From: Pectinophora gossypiella
Lineage: Eukaryota > Arthropoda > Insecta > Lepidoptera > Gelechiidae
DNA: 64,000 nt
Assembly (NCBI RefSeq): GCF_024362695.1
Contig: NC_065428.1
Span: 10,110,895 to 10,174,894, forward strand
Reading direction: 5' to 3'
The notes under the pieces are model-generated. The model searched no databases. It was not told the origin of the DNA and worked only from the letters and a program-made list of their open reading frames with translations. A program made the position numbers and the translations under genes. Positions 1 to 10,057 of this stretch are shown in pieces. The first letter of the stretch is position 1. Each line of letters begins with the position of its first letter.

Positions 1-110
1 AGTTACAAAATATGTAATTTAATTTTTTGACGTTCAAAAAGCGCTAACTTTTTAAGCCAATTTTGAAAAATAAATATTTTTGAATGTTTGTTTTTTTTTT
101 GAATTTTTGA

Positions 111-359
111 ATAGGGTTACGAAAGCGGTATATAAAGCGAAGGTTGGTGGTAGGGCTGGCAGAGGAAGACCTAGAAGGACGTACATTGACTAAATTGAAG
201 ATGTCCTCAGAAAAGGTTCAGTACGTGAACCGGCGTGCGAGTATGAAACGATTGATTAATGTGGAGGAAGTGCAAGAGAAGTGTGTCAGGATCGAAGGAA
301 ATGGAATTCCATGATCTCTGCTTACCCCGGTGGGAAATACTGGTATATGTATGTATGTA
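111..359 (+). mobile_element. RTE-A LINE 3' end, 5'-truncated
   Basis: Encodes a degraded C-terminal tail of an RTE-clade protein: GGRAGRGRPRRTYID, then MKRLINVEEVQEK in a shifted frame. It ends with the family's short 3' end (TGCTTACCCCGGTGGGAAAT) and a (TATG) tail. In-frame stops and shifts show it is dead. At least 15 other RTE-A pieces lie in the window. Confidence 0.8.
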
Positions 360-427
360 GGTCACAGGCCTCCCCTCAATCAACCGCAGTGGGACGTATA
401 TAGGCAGTTTATGTTATGTTATGTATG
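360..427. repeat. SINE-2 3'-end fragments, back to back
   Basis: CACAGGCCTCCCCTCAATCA is the SINE-2 tail in reverse. GCAGTGGGACGTATATAGGC is the same tail forward, followed by (TTATG). They abut the RTE-A tail. Confidence 0.6.
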
Positions 428-437
428 TAGGTATTAT

Positions 438-588
438 AAGATGTGTTGCTGTTGCAGTTTCTTGTCATTTCTTCTCCTCAGCCATAACACCTTGCGAAAT
501 GACGTAAATTCAAAAACGTTACATTGACCTTTATCAAGTTTATTTGTGATAATTCGTTGAATAAGTTATTCCGATTTGATTTCTGATA
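438..588 (+). mobile_element. LINE-D 3' UTR fragment
   Basis: Shares CATTTCTTCTCCTCAGCCAT and the downstream TTGCGAAATGACGTAAATTC with 53105-53225 and 62260-62440. It ends in a TTGAATAA...GATTTCTGAT tail. The coding end of the family is seen at 26505-26760. Confidence 0.7.
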
Positions 589-888
589 TTAAGTAGGTAC
601 CAACTTTCGTATTTTTGATAGAATGTCGCTCAATTTTGTTCTTTATTTGCGAATTACTACGTAAATAGTTTTATTTATTAATTCGTTCCGTCCCGTTGAC
701 CAAGGGTTTATGCCCTCTGTAATGAATAATAGTGATAGACTGTCTCATTTATCTTTCCTGTGGGTTGTAAGATCATCAACCCTGGGGTTAAGGTTACTGT
801 TGCGCCGCGAAATCTTCTTCCCAGCAAATAATTCTTTAAGTGCTGAAGAGTCTTGACGTCTGCCAACAGTTCTCTCCTTGTAACACAG
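589..888. other. Unassigned stretch with a SINE-1 remnant
   Basis: AT-rich. Around 759-815 the GTGGGTTGTAAGATCATCAA...CCCTGGGGTTAAGGTTACT string is a decayed SINE-1 3' end on the minus strand. No coding signal seen in the rest. Confidence 0.5.
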
Positions 889-1031
889 TACGGTCACGAC
901 CATTAATATGTATACACTTTGATACCATGTCACATTAACTTTTTTGACAAATTGAACTGTAAGTCTCAGTAAATGTTAGTCCGACAGAGCCCTAAAGTGG
1001 GTACATTACGTATATATTGCTCATGACTGTA
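889..1031. mobile_element. MITE-T copy 1 (TA-flanked)
   Basis: Starts TACGGTCACGAC and ends TCATGACTGTA, with imperfect inverted repeats of about 30 bp at the ends (GGTCACGA.../...TCATGACTG). Contains CCATGTCACATTAACTTTTT as in the copies at 20837, 25707 and 49107. TA at both edges fits Tc1/mariner-type integration. Confidence 0.8.
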
Positions 1032-1381
1032 CCAACCTTCTACTATGTGGAACGCAATATATAATGATTATGATTAATTTAGTGGGGCTGATTCCAGTAC
1101 ACACCTTATTTTATTTTAAGTAACACTTGAATTTTTTTATTCACCGAAAATAAACTGTCAGTACTATTCGGAGGCGGAGGACAGGAGTCCTAGTACGGCT
1201 TTGAAATAGACTACTCTGGGCGCCATGCGCCATCCCACTCGCGTCAGGCAGTATACTGCGGGGCGGAAGGCAAGAGGGAAACCACTGCTCTATTTTTCCC
1301 TAAAAAGTAGCATGTAGGAAGATACACCGACAAGAGCGTGGCTCTTAAATTAGTGATGATGACCGAAAAGAAAAACAGAAA
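1032..1381 (+). repeat. MITE-P remnant, then RTE-B-type LINE 3' end
   Basis: 1081-1150 (GATTCCAGTACACACCTTAT, TTTTAAGTAA) is a decayed end of MITE-P. 1180-1350 carries CCGACAAGAGCGTGGCTCTTAAATTA followed by GATGATGA, and matches 52000-52105. The same CCACCGACAAGAGCGCAGCT motif ends the RTE-clade protein at 24260-24432. Confidence 0.65.
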
Positions 1382-1492
1382 ATCAAATGATTAGCCTGTG
1401 AAGTCTTTATCAAACTAGGGATTGCAAAGTGATATTTGTGATATGTCCGATAGCGAGCCCAACGCTCAACCACTGGACCACAGACGCCGATA
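1382..1492 (-). mobile_element. SINE-1 5' part, decayed
   Basis: In reverse it reads GTGGTCCAGTGGTTGAGCGT...ATCACTTTG...CCTAGTTTG, the head and proximal body of SINE-1 with several substitutions. Confidence 0.65.
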
Positions 1493-1941
1493 ACTTTTAC
1501 TGATTACGTCTCTGTCTCTCGAATGCCGAAGTACATACGTTAAAAGAGATTTCACAGTTGTCTGTGAATACGAATGCGGAAGATAAGCTTGCTTTTGCCG
1601 AATACTCTGCATTTTCGATTCTCCGGTTAAAATCCCATTGAAGAAGTGGATTTTACATCAATTACTTTTCTTGGACATGCACAAAAAGAGAAGCAATACA
1701 ATACGGTTGTAAATATAAGCTTTTGCTCAGTGATGTATTTAAGGGGGGTTAAAATGGCCACATCGAAGCTATTCATCTAAGAAAGCAATATTGTAATTTG
1801 ACATTTACGCATATAAAAGTAATTGCACAGTAAATTTACATACAACACACACACAAACACATCTTATCTCATAAGTATTTCTCTTTAACTTTTATTTAAA
1901 CGTTGATTATTATTGTTAAAAGAAATAAATAGATATATATA

Positions 1942-2554
1942 TGTCGTAACAGTGGGTCGTAACATCATCATCAGAATGGAGGGTGGGCGTTAGAAGAGTG
2001 GGCGTTAGAAGACAATATTGGCCGTCATCAGTATCACAATCATTTTATTTACTTCCACATAGTTTTTGTATCACGATTAAATAAAGTTACAGCATAAGGT
2101 ACACACTCACGGCAACGTCACGGTATTCGTAACGGTTACACAGTCTCTCGTTATCTAGCGCGCATAAGGACGTTAGCGCGAAGGGGCCCTCCACCACCCA
2201 TGGTTCCTATATTCGGACCGAATCATCGGGACATGTGAACGTACTTGCTAGGTGCTCTTTTCCGATCACACTTTCTTGACGTCCCTACAAGTTATAGGTG
2301 AGCGACTATAGCACTCCACGTTCCGATCGTAATTATTCGACACGTCCGTTCACGACGAAGGTTTGCGGTAGACTGCCCGACTAGAACGGCAGTGCACGTC
2401 CGCTCGACACGACGACTCTGTGGTGACTTCACTCCGCTCTGCTCGTACGCCACCTTTCGTCAGAGCGTTGCAACTTCATGACGGAAGTGATGTAACTTCA
2501 TTTTATTTTCCGATTTGATCAATTTCCCTTCTTAATTCATAACTAACTCCGACA
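1942..2554 (+). mobile_element. Candidate solo LTR (613 bp)
   Basis: Begins TGTCG and ends CGACA, the TG...CA inverted ends of an LTR. TATA (up to TATATA) flanks both sides as a possible target duplication. An AATAAA lies near 2081. A GC-richer block follows at 2150-2480, fitting U3-R-U5 order. A 15-bp GTGGGCGTTAGAAGA repeat is doubled near 1984-2012. There is no internal gag-pol, so it would be a solo LTR. The TA-rich flanks make the duplication weak evidence. Confidence 0.5.
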
Positions 2555-2582
2555 TATATATACTATCAAAGTTGTAATAGCA

Positions 2583-2706
2583 ATTAGGGAGAGCGGGGCT
2601 TCCTGACACAGGTCTTTACATGAGGCTTAATAGGAAGTCCCAATAACGGGGTTATATATGATATACTATTTAAAGCAAATAAACTATTTTGATTTTGATT
2701 TTTTTT
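2583..2706 (+). repeat. LINE 3'-end-like fragment
   Basis: GGGGCTTCCTGACACAGGTC is followed by AAATAAACTATTTTGATTTT and a GATTTT repeat. This is typical of short LINE 3' tails, but the family was not identified. Confidence 0.4.
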
Positions 2707-2805
2707 TAATTGCGCAATGCAAACAAATGTCAAATTGCAATATTAATCTTAGATGAATTGTTTCGATGTGGCCATTTTAACCCCCAAGGTACTTAGTTCA
2801 TCGTG

Positions 2806-2925
2806 ACGTATTTCCCACCGGGGTAAGCAGAGACTATTGAATTCCATTTCCTTCGATCATGACATACTTATCTTGCTTGCTCCAAATTCATCAATTGTTT
2901 CATACACGCACGCCGACTGACTGCC
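2806..2925 (-). mobile_element. RTE-A LINE 3' end
   Basis: Reverse reading gives TGAAACAATTGATGAATTTG...ATGGAATTCAATAGTCTCTG...CCCCGGTGGGAAATACG, the RTE-A C-terminal and 3' sequence. The (TATG) tail is missing or replaced at 2806. Confidence 0.7.
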
Positions 2926-2965
2926 CAAATTTGGGGAATATAGTCATGAGATTATGTTATGTATG

Positions 2966-3128
2966 GTCCGAGCTTCGGAAGGAATGTTAAGCCGTCGATC
3001 CCGGTTACTACTTACTGTAAAGTACGTGGTCGTTACATGAAGCATGTGAGGGGCGTTTGACGGCTCTTGGCCGACACCAGGGTAGATGAGGTTGGTAATC
3101 CATCTCATAACCCAGACGATAGAAAAAG
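2966..3128 (+). mobile_element. SINE-1 3' half
   Basis: Starts in the shared core (AGCTTCGGAAGGAATGTTAA) and runs through GTCGTTACATGAAGCATGTG to AACCCAGACGATAGAA, the SINE-1 3' end. Head missing. Confidence 0.7.
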
Positions 3129-3451
3129 TTATGTGTTTGATGTGACATGGCTCAGCAAAGAGTGTCCATTGTAAGTTATAGTTATGTCCAGGGTAAAACG
3201 TGCACGGTCTGGCACTAGGCTATTAAATTCTACAGTACTCTGTACAGCGTGGAACAGGTAACACCTAAAGGCTGGACCACACCACACTCCGGACTCTATT
3301 TATAATAGTATTCAAATGTAATCTTTATAAAGTTATGCTCACAAAGGTTACAAGGCGACGTGATAGCCCAGTTCGTGGAGCGCTTACAAGGGCCTGCACT
3401 GGACTATACTTATTGTTATATTAATTCGTTGTGAGTTTACATACATGGGTT
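3129..3451. other. Unassigned stretch
   Basis: No ORF or family match found. 3357-3400 (GATAGCCCAGTTCGTGGAGC) has a tRNA box A-like string but no box B at tRNA distance. Confidence 0.4.
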
Positions 3452-3877
3452 GTTCTTCTTTTTTATCGACAATGATCTGTCCTTCGTTCTGCTTCTGATA
3501 AGTTATGTTTTAGAATTTTATTTCATGTTTTGATTGTCCAAAAATATAGTTATCTTATTATACTCAAAATACAAGCAAAATACTAATCGGTTCCTCAATT
3601 AGTTATTAACGTAGCTTGATCGTTTTTCACAAAATTATGTGACAGAGTGGTAAATTGAAATGCTGTCTCCGATGAAAAGGGCCACTCTGTCACAATATTT
3701 TTTGGAATGCGCCTGCAAAGAAAAGTATGTTACCAAGATAAAGAGAACCACTAAATAGTCCTCTACAGACACATCTTTATATGATGTTTTAAAATATTTA
3801 TTGCCGTTATAATTTTAAAGATGTTAAATCCGATAAATCGAGAAAATGTCTTTTTATTGTCGATAAAAAAGAAGAAC
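3452..3877. mobile_element. MITE-G copy 1 (426 bp)
   Basis: Ends are inverted repeats GTTCTTCTTTTTTATCGACA / TGTCGATAAAAAAGAAGAAC. Inside, TGTGACAGAGTGG (3638-3650) pairs with CCACTCTGTCACA (3682-3694). No ORF. It has the same length as the copy at 16772-17197, with only about two to three differences. Copy 1 lies between ACATACAT strings, which may be an 8-bp target duplication or part of the host microsatellite. Confidence 0.88.
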
Positions 3878-3882
3878 GACCC

Positions 3883-4146
3883 ACATACATACATAAACTC
3901 ACGCCCGTAATCCCTAATGGGATGGGCAGAGCCACAAGTAATCAAAGACAACTTGCAGCCACTGTTGATACGAAGTCCAAAGATGGATATGATGAACCTT
4001 ATGGTGATAAGGGATCAGCCTATCGCCCATAACATTAGTCCATCATGTTAGAGAACACAATCCCTCTGTCGGTTTTTACGACATGCCCGGGAAGAGAAGC
4101 AGCTGAACGTGTTCTATGTTTTTTATTTGCTCCCAGAACAGCAGAT
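3883..4146 (-). mobile_element. Family X copy
   Basis: Reverse reading: GCTGTTCTGGGAGCAAATAA...GTAAAAACCGACAGAGGGAT...TTGGACTTCGTATCAACAGT...GGGATTACGGGCGTGAGTTT then (TATG). The 3' end is the same as RTE-A's. Full copies also at 11410-11690 and 42077-42355. Non-coding in all frames. Confidence 0.8.
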
Positions 4147-4794
4147 ATAAATAAACGACTGCGATTGTGAGTTTAAATATAAACATTAAAATACAAGTTT
4201 AAAAATAGGAGATAAGTTGCTCTGCCATTAACCATTTTTATTATTATGTTGGTCATTACCATATCTCGGGACTATGTAGTCCCGGACTTTTGGAAGGCGT
4301 GCGTGAGGCCGAAGCTAACACGACTTATTATTATTATTATTTATCCCCATAGCAATTGATGAATGTGGAGGAAGCAAGAGAAGTGTCAGGATCGAAGCAT
4401 ATCTTTTGGAAAAGTGCTGCTACAGTGTTGACGAATTTTAACATAATTATACAAGGGATATTAGAGTTACATTTTGGGTAACATCAAATTTTGTATTGTA
4501 TTAAAATTTATAAAAAAAAATTTTGAATTTAAATTGACTTTATACATGTTTATTTATTATTATTTTTTTTTTAATTTTAATTATTGACTAAGTTGTTTTT
4601 AATATAATGTTTCGTTGATATTAATTAGTAATATATGTACTATTTTTGAATTCGTCGAAATATTGATTAATGTTGATTTTCACTTTAAGTTGTTTGCTTT
4701 TAGATGCTCAATTGTTAAATTTTTGGATTGTTTAAATTCATAGGTACATATGTAAAATTTCAAATACAATTTAAATTGTTAATGAATAAATTCA
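4147..4794. other. AT-rich stretch with RTE-A scrap
   Basis: 4318-4345 is an (ATT) run. 4350-4405 (GATGAATGTGGAGGAAGCAA) is an RTE-A fragment on the plus strand. The rest is AT-rich with no recognisable feature. Confidence 0.5.
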
Positions 4795-4882
4795 TTGAAA
4801 CATTGAAGCAAATGGAACTCTATAGTCTCTGCTTACCCCGGTGGGAAATAGGCGAGAGTTTATGTATGTATGTATTATTTAT
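4795..4882 (+). mobile_element. RTE-A LINE 3' tail
   Basis: AAGCAAATGGAACTCTATAG, CTTACCCCGGTGGGAAATAG and a TATG tail. Confidence 0.75.
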
Positions 4883-4973
4883 CCACCTAGCGTTATCCCG
4901 TTTAAAGCTTAGATAAACGGACACCGCTTATCTAAGCTGAAGATTTGACAGGTCCGGTTTTTTGCAGAAGGAA
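4883..4973 (-). mobile_element. SINE-B 3' end
   Basis: Contains GAAGATTTGACAGGTCCGGT with the TTTTTTGCAGA that follows, the SINE-B 3' region in reverse. The (CA) microsatellite has grown directly next to it. Confidence 0.6.
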
Positions 4974-5017
4974 ACACACACACGCACACGCACACTCACA
5001 CACACGCACACACGCAC

Positions 5018-5080
<63 letters not shown>

Positions 5081-5102
5081 CGCACACACGCACACACACA
5101 CG

Positions 5103-5176
<74 letters not shown>

Positions 5177-5217
5177 CACACACACACGCACACACGCACG
5201 CACACACGCACACACGC
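4974..5217. repeat. (CA)n microsatellite with CACACG interruptions
   Basis: About 240 bp of CA dinucleotides with regularly interspersed CG steps. The long open frames across it (Thr-His or Cys-Val repeats) are artefacts of the repeat. Confidence 0.98.
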
Positions 5218-5313
5218 GATAAGTTTATAAAAATTGTTAGCTGTGTTTACCTTTAATTGGTTACGCGTTTAGAATAACACCTATGTTTGTTGAGTAAGCG
5301 TAGTAATAATGTT

Positions 5314-5656
5314 TTTTTTTTTTTTTTTTTTATATATCTTTTATTTAATAAAGGACTTGGTACAAGAATAACGACCATGTCGTCCTCGTAATTAAACAGT
5401 AAATAGGAACTTTTTTACATGATAGAAGCTTATTAATACAACTGACAATTTATTCAGTAGCTATTCTACTTCCAATACCTAATTTTACTAATTTGTAAAG
5501 TGATCTGGCGTCCTCGCTAAGCGGATCTGCCAGAGCACAATTGCAGCCTCCTACCTCCAAAAATAAATTATTATTATAAATTTGTCTCCTAAAAGATTCG
5601 TTCCGGACGCACTCCACCAGGATATGATACACATCTTCGACGGTATCACACTCAGC
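5314..5656 (-). mobile_element. 5'-truncated poly(A) LINE with 13-bp target duplication
   Basis: TAGTAATAATGTT occurs at 5301-5313 and again at 5657-5669, flanking a segment that starts with a T-run (poly(A) on the minus strand). The minus strand encodes the end of a LINE protein: ECDTVEDVYHILVECVRN then ...LYKLVKLGIGSRIATE and a stop at 5450. The spacing resembles the C-terminal Cys/His region (CxxC...H...C) of R1/Jockey-type elements. The frame is open to the truncation point. Sequence upstream of 5656 is host. Confidence 0.85.
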
Positions 5657-5754
5657 TAGTAATAATGTTGTAACTTTTGGTAAATCTAATAAAAAAAAAA
5701 GAAAAACAGACCAATACAAATTAGGGCTTGTGTCAATAATCTATACATTCATTT

Positions 5755-5895
5755 TAAGTGCAGTTCTCACTAATACAGTTGGCTCACCATCTATGCTAGT
5801 ACTTTAACAGGACGCTCGGTGAGGTGTGGGTACTCAGTTCATCTTACTATGGTACCTCTCTTAAATTGGGAATATGGTATTGAGATTATGTACTT
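5755..5895 (+). mobile_element. SINE-C 3' part
   Basis: TTTTAAGTGCAGTTCTCACT, GCTCGGTGAGGTGTGGGTAC and TTGGGAATATGGTATTGAGA follow the SINE-C order seen at 7996 and 25528. Confidence 0.65.
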
Positions 5896-5919
5896 ATGTA
5901 CCTACTTCATCATCAACAT

Positions 5920-6248
5920 CCTATATACGTCCCACTGCTGGGCACAGGCCTCCCCTCAATCAACCGGAGGGGGTATGGAGCATACTCCACCACGCTGCTC
6001 CAATGCGGATTGGTGGAGGTGTTTTTACGGCTAATAGCCGGGACCAACGGCTTAACGTGCCCTCCGAAGCACGGAATCATCTTACTTTTTCGGACAATCA
6101 GGTGATTCAAGCCTGAAAAGTCCTTACCAAACAAAGGACAGTCTCACAAAGTGATTTCGACCATGTCCCCATCGGGAATCGAACCCGGACCTCCAGATCG
6201 TGAGCCTAACGCTCTAACCACTAGACCACTCTAACCACTAGACCACTT
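5920..6248 (-). mobile_element. SINE-2 full-length copy
   Basis: Reverse reading has a tRNA-like head with box A GTGGTCTAGTGGTTAGAGCG and box B GGTTCGATTCC. The core GTGCTTCGGAGGGCACGTTA and the 3' end GCCCAGCAGTGGGACGTATA follow. CTAACCACTAGACCACT is duplicated in tandem at 6213-6247, inside the head. The tRNA anticodon loop reads CTCACGA, so the parent may be tRNA-Val(CAC). Confidence 0.88.
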
Positions 6249-6506
6249 ACTATACCTATATTACTTTTATTATTGAGCAAATATGCTAGACTAATATTTT
6301 AATATTCATAAACGAGTACCCTTGAATAAACACAAATAACTAGAATAGTTTACATTGAATATTCTTAGAATTATTATCCAGGAAGTTAATACAAGATATT
6401 GTAATTTTATTTTTATGAAAATTGTTTTTTCTAAGAATAATGGGTACTTTAGAACAATGTTTCGAATGGCATTGTTTTTTTAGATGACTTATTTACTTGC
6501 AATAAC

Positions 6507-6652
6507 TATTTGGCCGGACAAATGAGGAGCGCTGAAGGCTCTCACCCAGTACAACGTTTAAGACAACAGGCCTGAGGGTGCCCAGTTGGGCGCAAACCTC
6601 AGCTGAGGGCGTCGTTTGAAAGGAAAAATATTTGAAAGAATTAATGGACCTT
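6507..6652 (-). mobile_element. LINE-P fragment
   Basis: Reverse of the LINE-P 3' UTR (GGAGCGCTGAAGGCTCTCAC, CAACAGGCCTGAGGGTGCCC). The poly(A) end is missing here. Confidence 0.75.
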
Positions 6653-6862
6653 TTCGGGCTTGAATCACCTGATTGTCCGAAAAAGTAAGATGATTCCGTG
6701 CTTCGGAGGGCACGTTAAGCCGTTGGTCCCGGCTATTAGCCGTAAAAACACCTCCACCAACCCGCATTGGAGCAGCGTGGTGGAGTATGTTCCATACCCC
6801 CTCCGGTTGATTGAAGGGAGACCTGTGCCCAGCAGTGGGACGTATATAGGCTGTTTATGTGT
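6653..6862 (+). mobile_element. SINE-2, head missing
   Basis: Starts GAATCACCTGATTGTCCGAA, contains the core and GGAGCAGCGTGGTGGAGTAT, and ends GTGCCCAGCAGTGGGACGTA. Confidence 0.85.
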
Positions 6863-6884
6863 GCCAAGGCGAGATCATATCTAT

Positions 6885-7177
6885 CATCATCACCAGCCCA
6901 TTAACGTCCCCACTGCTGGGGCACGGGCCTTCCCTATGGATGGATAGGGAGATCGGGCCTTAAACCATCACGCGGGCCCAGTGCGGATTGATGGTTATTA
7001 ACGACTGCTAATGCAGCCGGGACCAACGGCTTAACGTGCCTTCCGAAGCACGGAGGAGCTCGAGATGAAAACATTTTTTTTTGTGGTCACCCATCCTATG
7101 ACCGGCCTTTGCGAAAGTTGCTTAACTTCAACAATCGCAGACCGAGCGCGTTTACCGCTGCGCCACCGAGCTCCTCC
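6885..7177 (-). mobile_element. SINE-5S copy
   Basis: Reverse reading: GGAGCTCGGTGGCGCAGCGG (tRNA-like box A), GAAGTTAAGCAAC then GGATGGGTGACC (5S-like), the core GTGCTTCGGAAGGCACGTTA, and a 3' end GCCCCAGCAGTGGGGACGTT with a (GAT) tail. See the boundary-defining copy at 10081. Confidence 0.88.
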
Positions 7178-7675
7178 ATATCTATCACAATGTCAAAAAG
7201 TTATCAGATCTCACGTAGAGCCAAATTTCTAACTCTACACGGGCTAACTATACAAACCCTTACAAACTCTACACGCTAGGTCAAATATGGGGCTTTTCCG
7301 TTTCGTTCCTACAAGAACTGTATTAACAGAATGGCAATAAACAGTCATAGATGGTAACAGAACCAAAATTTGTGAAATGGAATGAGAATTTCCAAATTTA
7401 AAATGATTGACGGTATAAAGGAGAGGCCAGTATGTGCAGAGTTTGCACTTTGCTACAATATAGACCGACCTTTACACACGCGTGATTTCGTATTCCGCTG
7501 CCGTACAGTGGACGGCAATTTCACTCCAACCCTGGATTGTCATCGATAGAATACCCTTATCCAGGGTACACTATTAGGGATATTGATATCTTGCGGTTAT
7601 CTTGGGAAAGGACCGATATGCCTAATTGTATGTGGGAGATGCTTTTGTGAGAGTTGAAGTCCTTATGTTCGAAAT
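7178..7675. other. Mostly unassigned; contains a repeat shared with 17735-17812
   Basis: 7375-7445 (GGAATGAGAATTTCCAAATT, AAAATGATTGACGG) is found in reverse at 17735-17812. The rest shows no ORF or family. Confidence 0.5.
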
Positions 7676-7985
7676 TCATCATCTCCCTAGCATTACCCCT
7701 TTTTTCCCAGGGTCCGCTTTCCTAGCCTGACGATTTGACAGGTCCGGTTTTTTAAAGCGACCGCCTGTCTGACCTTCCAACCCGCAAAGGAAAAACAGCC
7801 CAATAAGGGTTTGGTCGCCCCACGAAAATGCATTTCTCAGATATTTTTTCCTGGCAAACAAAATAAACATGAATTCGAAAACCAATTCGACAGTCATTTG
7901 TTTAGGCCTGTGCTGGATTCGAACCTGCGACCTCAAAGTGAGGCAACACTGTTTGGTCAGTGTTTCATTTGTTTTGATGTGACTG
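7676..7985 (-). mobile_element. SINE-B copy, nearly full
   Basis: Reverse reading has box B GGTTCGAATCCAGCACAGGC, then the body ATTCATGTTTATTTTGTTTG and CTGTCAAATCGTCAGGCTAG, and a 3' end near a (GAT) tail. The head has lost part of box A. Confidence 0.8.
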
Positions 7986-7989
7986 ATTG

Positions 7990-8285
7990 TAGATAATCTT
8001 AAGTGCAATTTTCAGCAACATTGTTGGCTCGACCTTTATAGAAGGCGATACGGCTCACCGCCTATAACGTGGGTCTAATAGAAAGCTCGGCGAGGAGTAA
8101 GTATTTACTTCAACTTTTTGATGTACCTCTGACTACCCGAATTTGGTTACAGTCATCAGTTTATATTTTAGCCTCGCCTCACATGGAACTTAAACAAAGT
8201 TGACGACGACTGGGTGTGTATACACATGTCTGCCTACCCTTTCGGGGATATAAGTGTGATGGTATTTTATGTTAAAATATTCCTA
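7990..8285 (+). mobile_element. SINE-C-related copy
   Basis: CTTAAGTGCAGTTTTCAGCAA analogues, then ACGGCTCACCGCCTATAACG and AGAAAGCTCGGCGAGGAGTA. 8165-8285 (CACATGGAACTTAAACAAAG, TTTCGGGGATATAAGTGTGA) is a second piece, related to 62045-62170. Confidence 0.65.
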
Positions 8286-8390
8286 ACAAGTCCCATCTCT
8301 CGGAATATCCCGTCTCGGTTCTTCAGCGCGGCAAAGTTTCACAATTTGACGACAAGCCATGATTACTGACGAGTCAACTTTAAAACAAAC

Positions 8391-8670
8391 GGCCTCGATG
8401 GTCCAGTGGTTTGAGCGTCAGGATCACGATTCGGAGGTCCTGGGTTCGAATCCCGGTGGGGACACATCACGAAAATCACTTTGTGATCCCTAGTTTGGCT
8501 ATAGGACGTTACAGGCTGATCACCTGATTGTTCGAAAGAAGGCACGTTAAGCCGTTGGTCCCGGTTACTACATACTGATGTAAGTTAGTAGTCGTTACAT
8601 GAGCTACATCAGGGGCCTTTGGCGGCTAGTAACCCTGATACCAGCGTGGATGGGGTTGGTAATTACTTTA
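8391..8670 (+). mobile_element. SINE-1 full-length copy
   Basis: tRNA-like head: box A ATGGTCCAGTGGTTTGAGCG and box B GGTTCGAATCC. Body ATCACTTTGTGATCCCTAG, core AAGGCACGTTAAGCCGTTGG, 3' part GTCGTTACATGAGCTACATC and AACCCTGATACCAGCG. Confidence 0.88.
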
Positions 8671-8910
8671 CATCGACAACGACACTCTAAAACGTTTGAA
8701 ACAAGTTTTTTGCTCTGAAATTCTTCCGAATAGTGATGTTTCGAGATAACCGTGCTCATATGCTGTAGTAAGCAAATTATTAGGACAAATTGACATACCT
8801 TCACGGCTATCTTCGAAACATCTATATTCGGAACAATTTCACAGAAATATTTTCTTGTACCACACTTTTTAGAGCGTGATTTTTCCGTAGTCGCGTTTTA
8901 GTTTATAAAC
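8671..8910. repeat. Short repeat also at 44860-44935
   Basis: GAAATTCTTCCGAATAGTGA at about 8717 matches GAAATTCTTCCAAATAGTGA at 44864. The family is unknown; in both places it follows SINE-1. Confidence 0.5.
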
Positions 8911-9198
8911 TTCATCATCATCAGCCCATTATCGTCCCCACTGCTGGGGCACGGGCCTTCCCTATGGATGGATAGGGAGATCGGGCCTTAAACCATCACG
9001 CGGGCCCAGTGCGGATTGATGGCTATTAACGACTGCTAATGCAGCCGGGACCAACAGCTTAACTTGCCTTCCGAAGCACGGAGGAGCTCGAGATGAAAAC
9101 ATTTTTGTGGTCACCCATCCTATGACCAGACTTTGCGAAAGTTGATTAACTTCAACAAGCGCAGACCATGCGCGTTTACCGCTGCGCCACCTAGATCC
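8911..9198 (-). mobile_element. SINE-5S copy
   Basis: Same order as the copy at 10081: a (ATC) tail at the left, the 5S-like block in reverse (GGTCACCCATCCTATGACCA), and the box A reverse CGCTGCGCCACC at the right. Several substitutions. Confidence 0.85.
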
Positions 9199-9202
9199 TC
9201 GA

Positions 9203-9285
9203 TAATTTATAAACTTATTCAACGGAATTATCATGGATAAACTTGTTGAAGGTCAATGTAACATTTTGAATTTACTAATATACTT
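9203..9285 (-). mobile_element. LINE-D 3' end
   Basis: TTATTCAACGGAATTATCAT and GTTGAAGGTCAATGTAACAT are the reverse of the LINE-D tail. Confidence 0.65.
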
Positions 9286-9466
9286 TTTAATAATAATTAA
9301 TAATATTAATTTATTGAATTGATGTGACATGATAATGCATGATTTATAATTTTAATTTGTAAACCTGAATTATAAGGTCGAATATGGCGGACATCCTAGC
9401 TATAAGATCACTTTGTACTTACCTATATTCTTACAAATAAAGCACTTTGAACTTTACTCTTACATC

Positions 9467-9802
9467 CCGACGACCCGATTACTCTAGCCATAGAGGCAGC
9501 CAATCAGCTCGCGACACCAAACACTTCAGGTCCCCGATACCGACCCCGCCGGCGTGGTCGACGATTTCCCTCATTCAGCGCTTATCGCTATCGACCCACT
9601 AGGGTCGATTAATTCTTTCAAATATTTTTCCTCTCAGACGACGCCCTGAGCCTAGGTTCGCGCCCAACTGGGCACCCTCAGGCCTGTTGTCTTAAACGTT
9701 GTACCGGGTGAGAGCCTTCAGCGCTCCCCATTTGTCCGGCCAAGTAGTTAATGCCATCTGCGGCAAATCTACAATATGTCACGTCAAAAAAAAAAAAAAA
9801 AA
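9467..9802 (+). mobile_element. LINE-P copy with 13-bp target duplication
   Basis: TTACTCTTACATC flanks the copy at 9454-9466 and 9803-9815. It ends in a 17-A tail. The first part encodes the end of a protein (TLAIEAANQLATPNTS, RYRPRRRGRRFPS) before the stop at GTCGATTAA. The 3' UTR follows. Non-LTR retrotransposon of unassigned clade, 5'-truncated. Confidence 0.88.
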
Positions 9803-9815
9803 TTACTCTTACATC

Positions 9816-10057
9816 ATACCTAATGAAACCTCTCGTAGCAAAGTGCGAGGGCTTGTCCTCAACAAGGACCGCAGATCATAAATTAATTCAGTGCAGGTGC
9901 ATTTCGACGTCTCAGCACATACTACATCACGGCGCAATCGTGAACGGCGCATGCAAACGAGCAATTGTGATTTATACTGCGACTGAACGTTGTAAGGGGT
10001 TTAGATTTGATTGTGGTTGGTTTGGTACTACTGTGGTACGTACATATATGACATAAT
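9816..10057. other. Unassigned stretch
   Basis: No repeat family or convincing coding segment recognised. Confidence 0.4.

Larger units (their letters stand above)
1744..2785. mobile_element. Inverted-repeat DNA element hosting a solo LTR
   Basis: Arms at 1744-1806 and 2725-2785 are reverse complements with few mismatches; the outer end is GGGGGTTAAAATGGCCACAT. The arms enclose about 920 bp, most of it a later LTR insertion. Related ends occur at 13848/14262 and 17228-17330 (GAATTGCTTCAATG). Confidence 0.7.

Noticed and set aside
3340..3410. tRNA-like gene at GATAGCCCAGTTCG
   Set aside because: Box A resemblance only; no box B at the right distance and no cloverleaf.
4928..5256. Several long open frames on both strands (Thr-His and Cys-Val repeats)
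   Set aside because: They are translations of the (CA)n/(CACACG)n microsatellite; no start context, domain or flanking coding signal.
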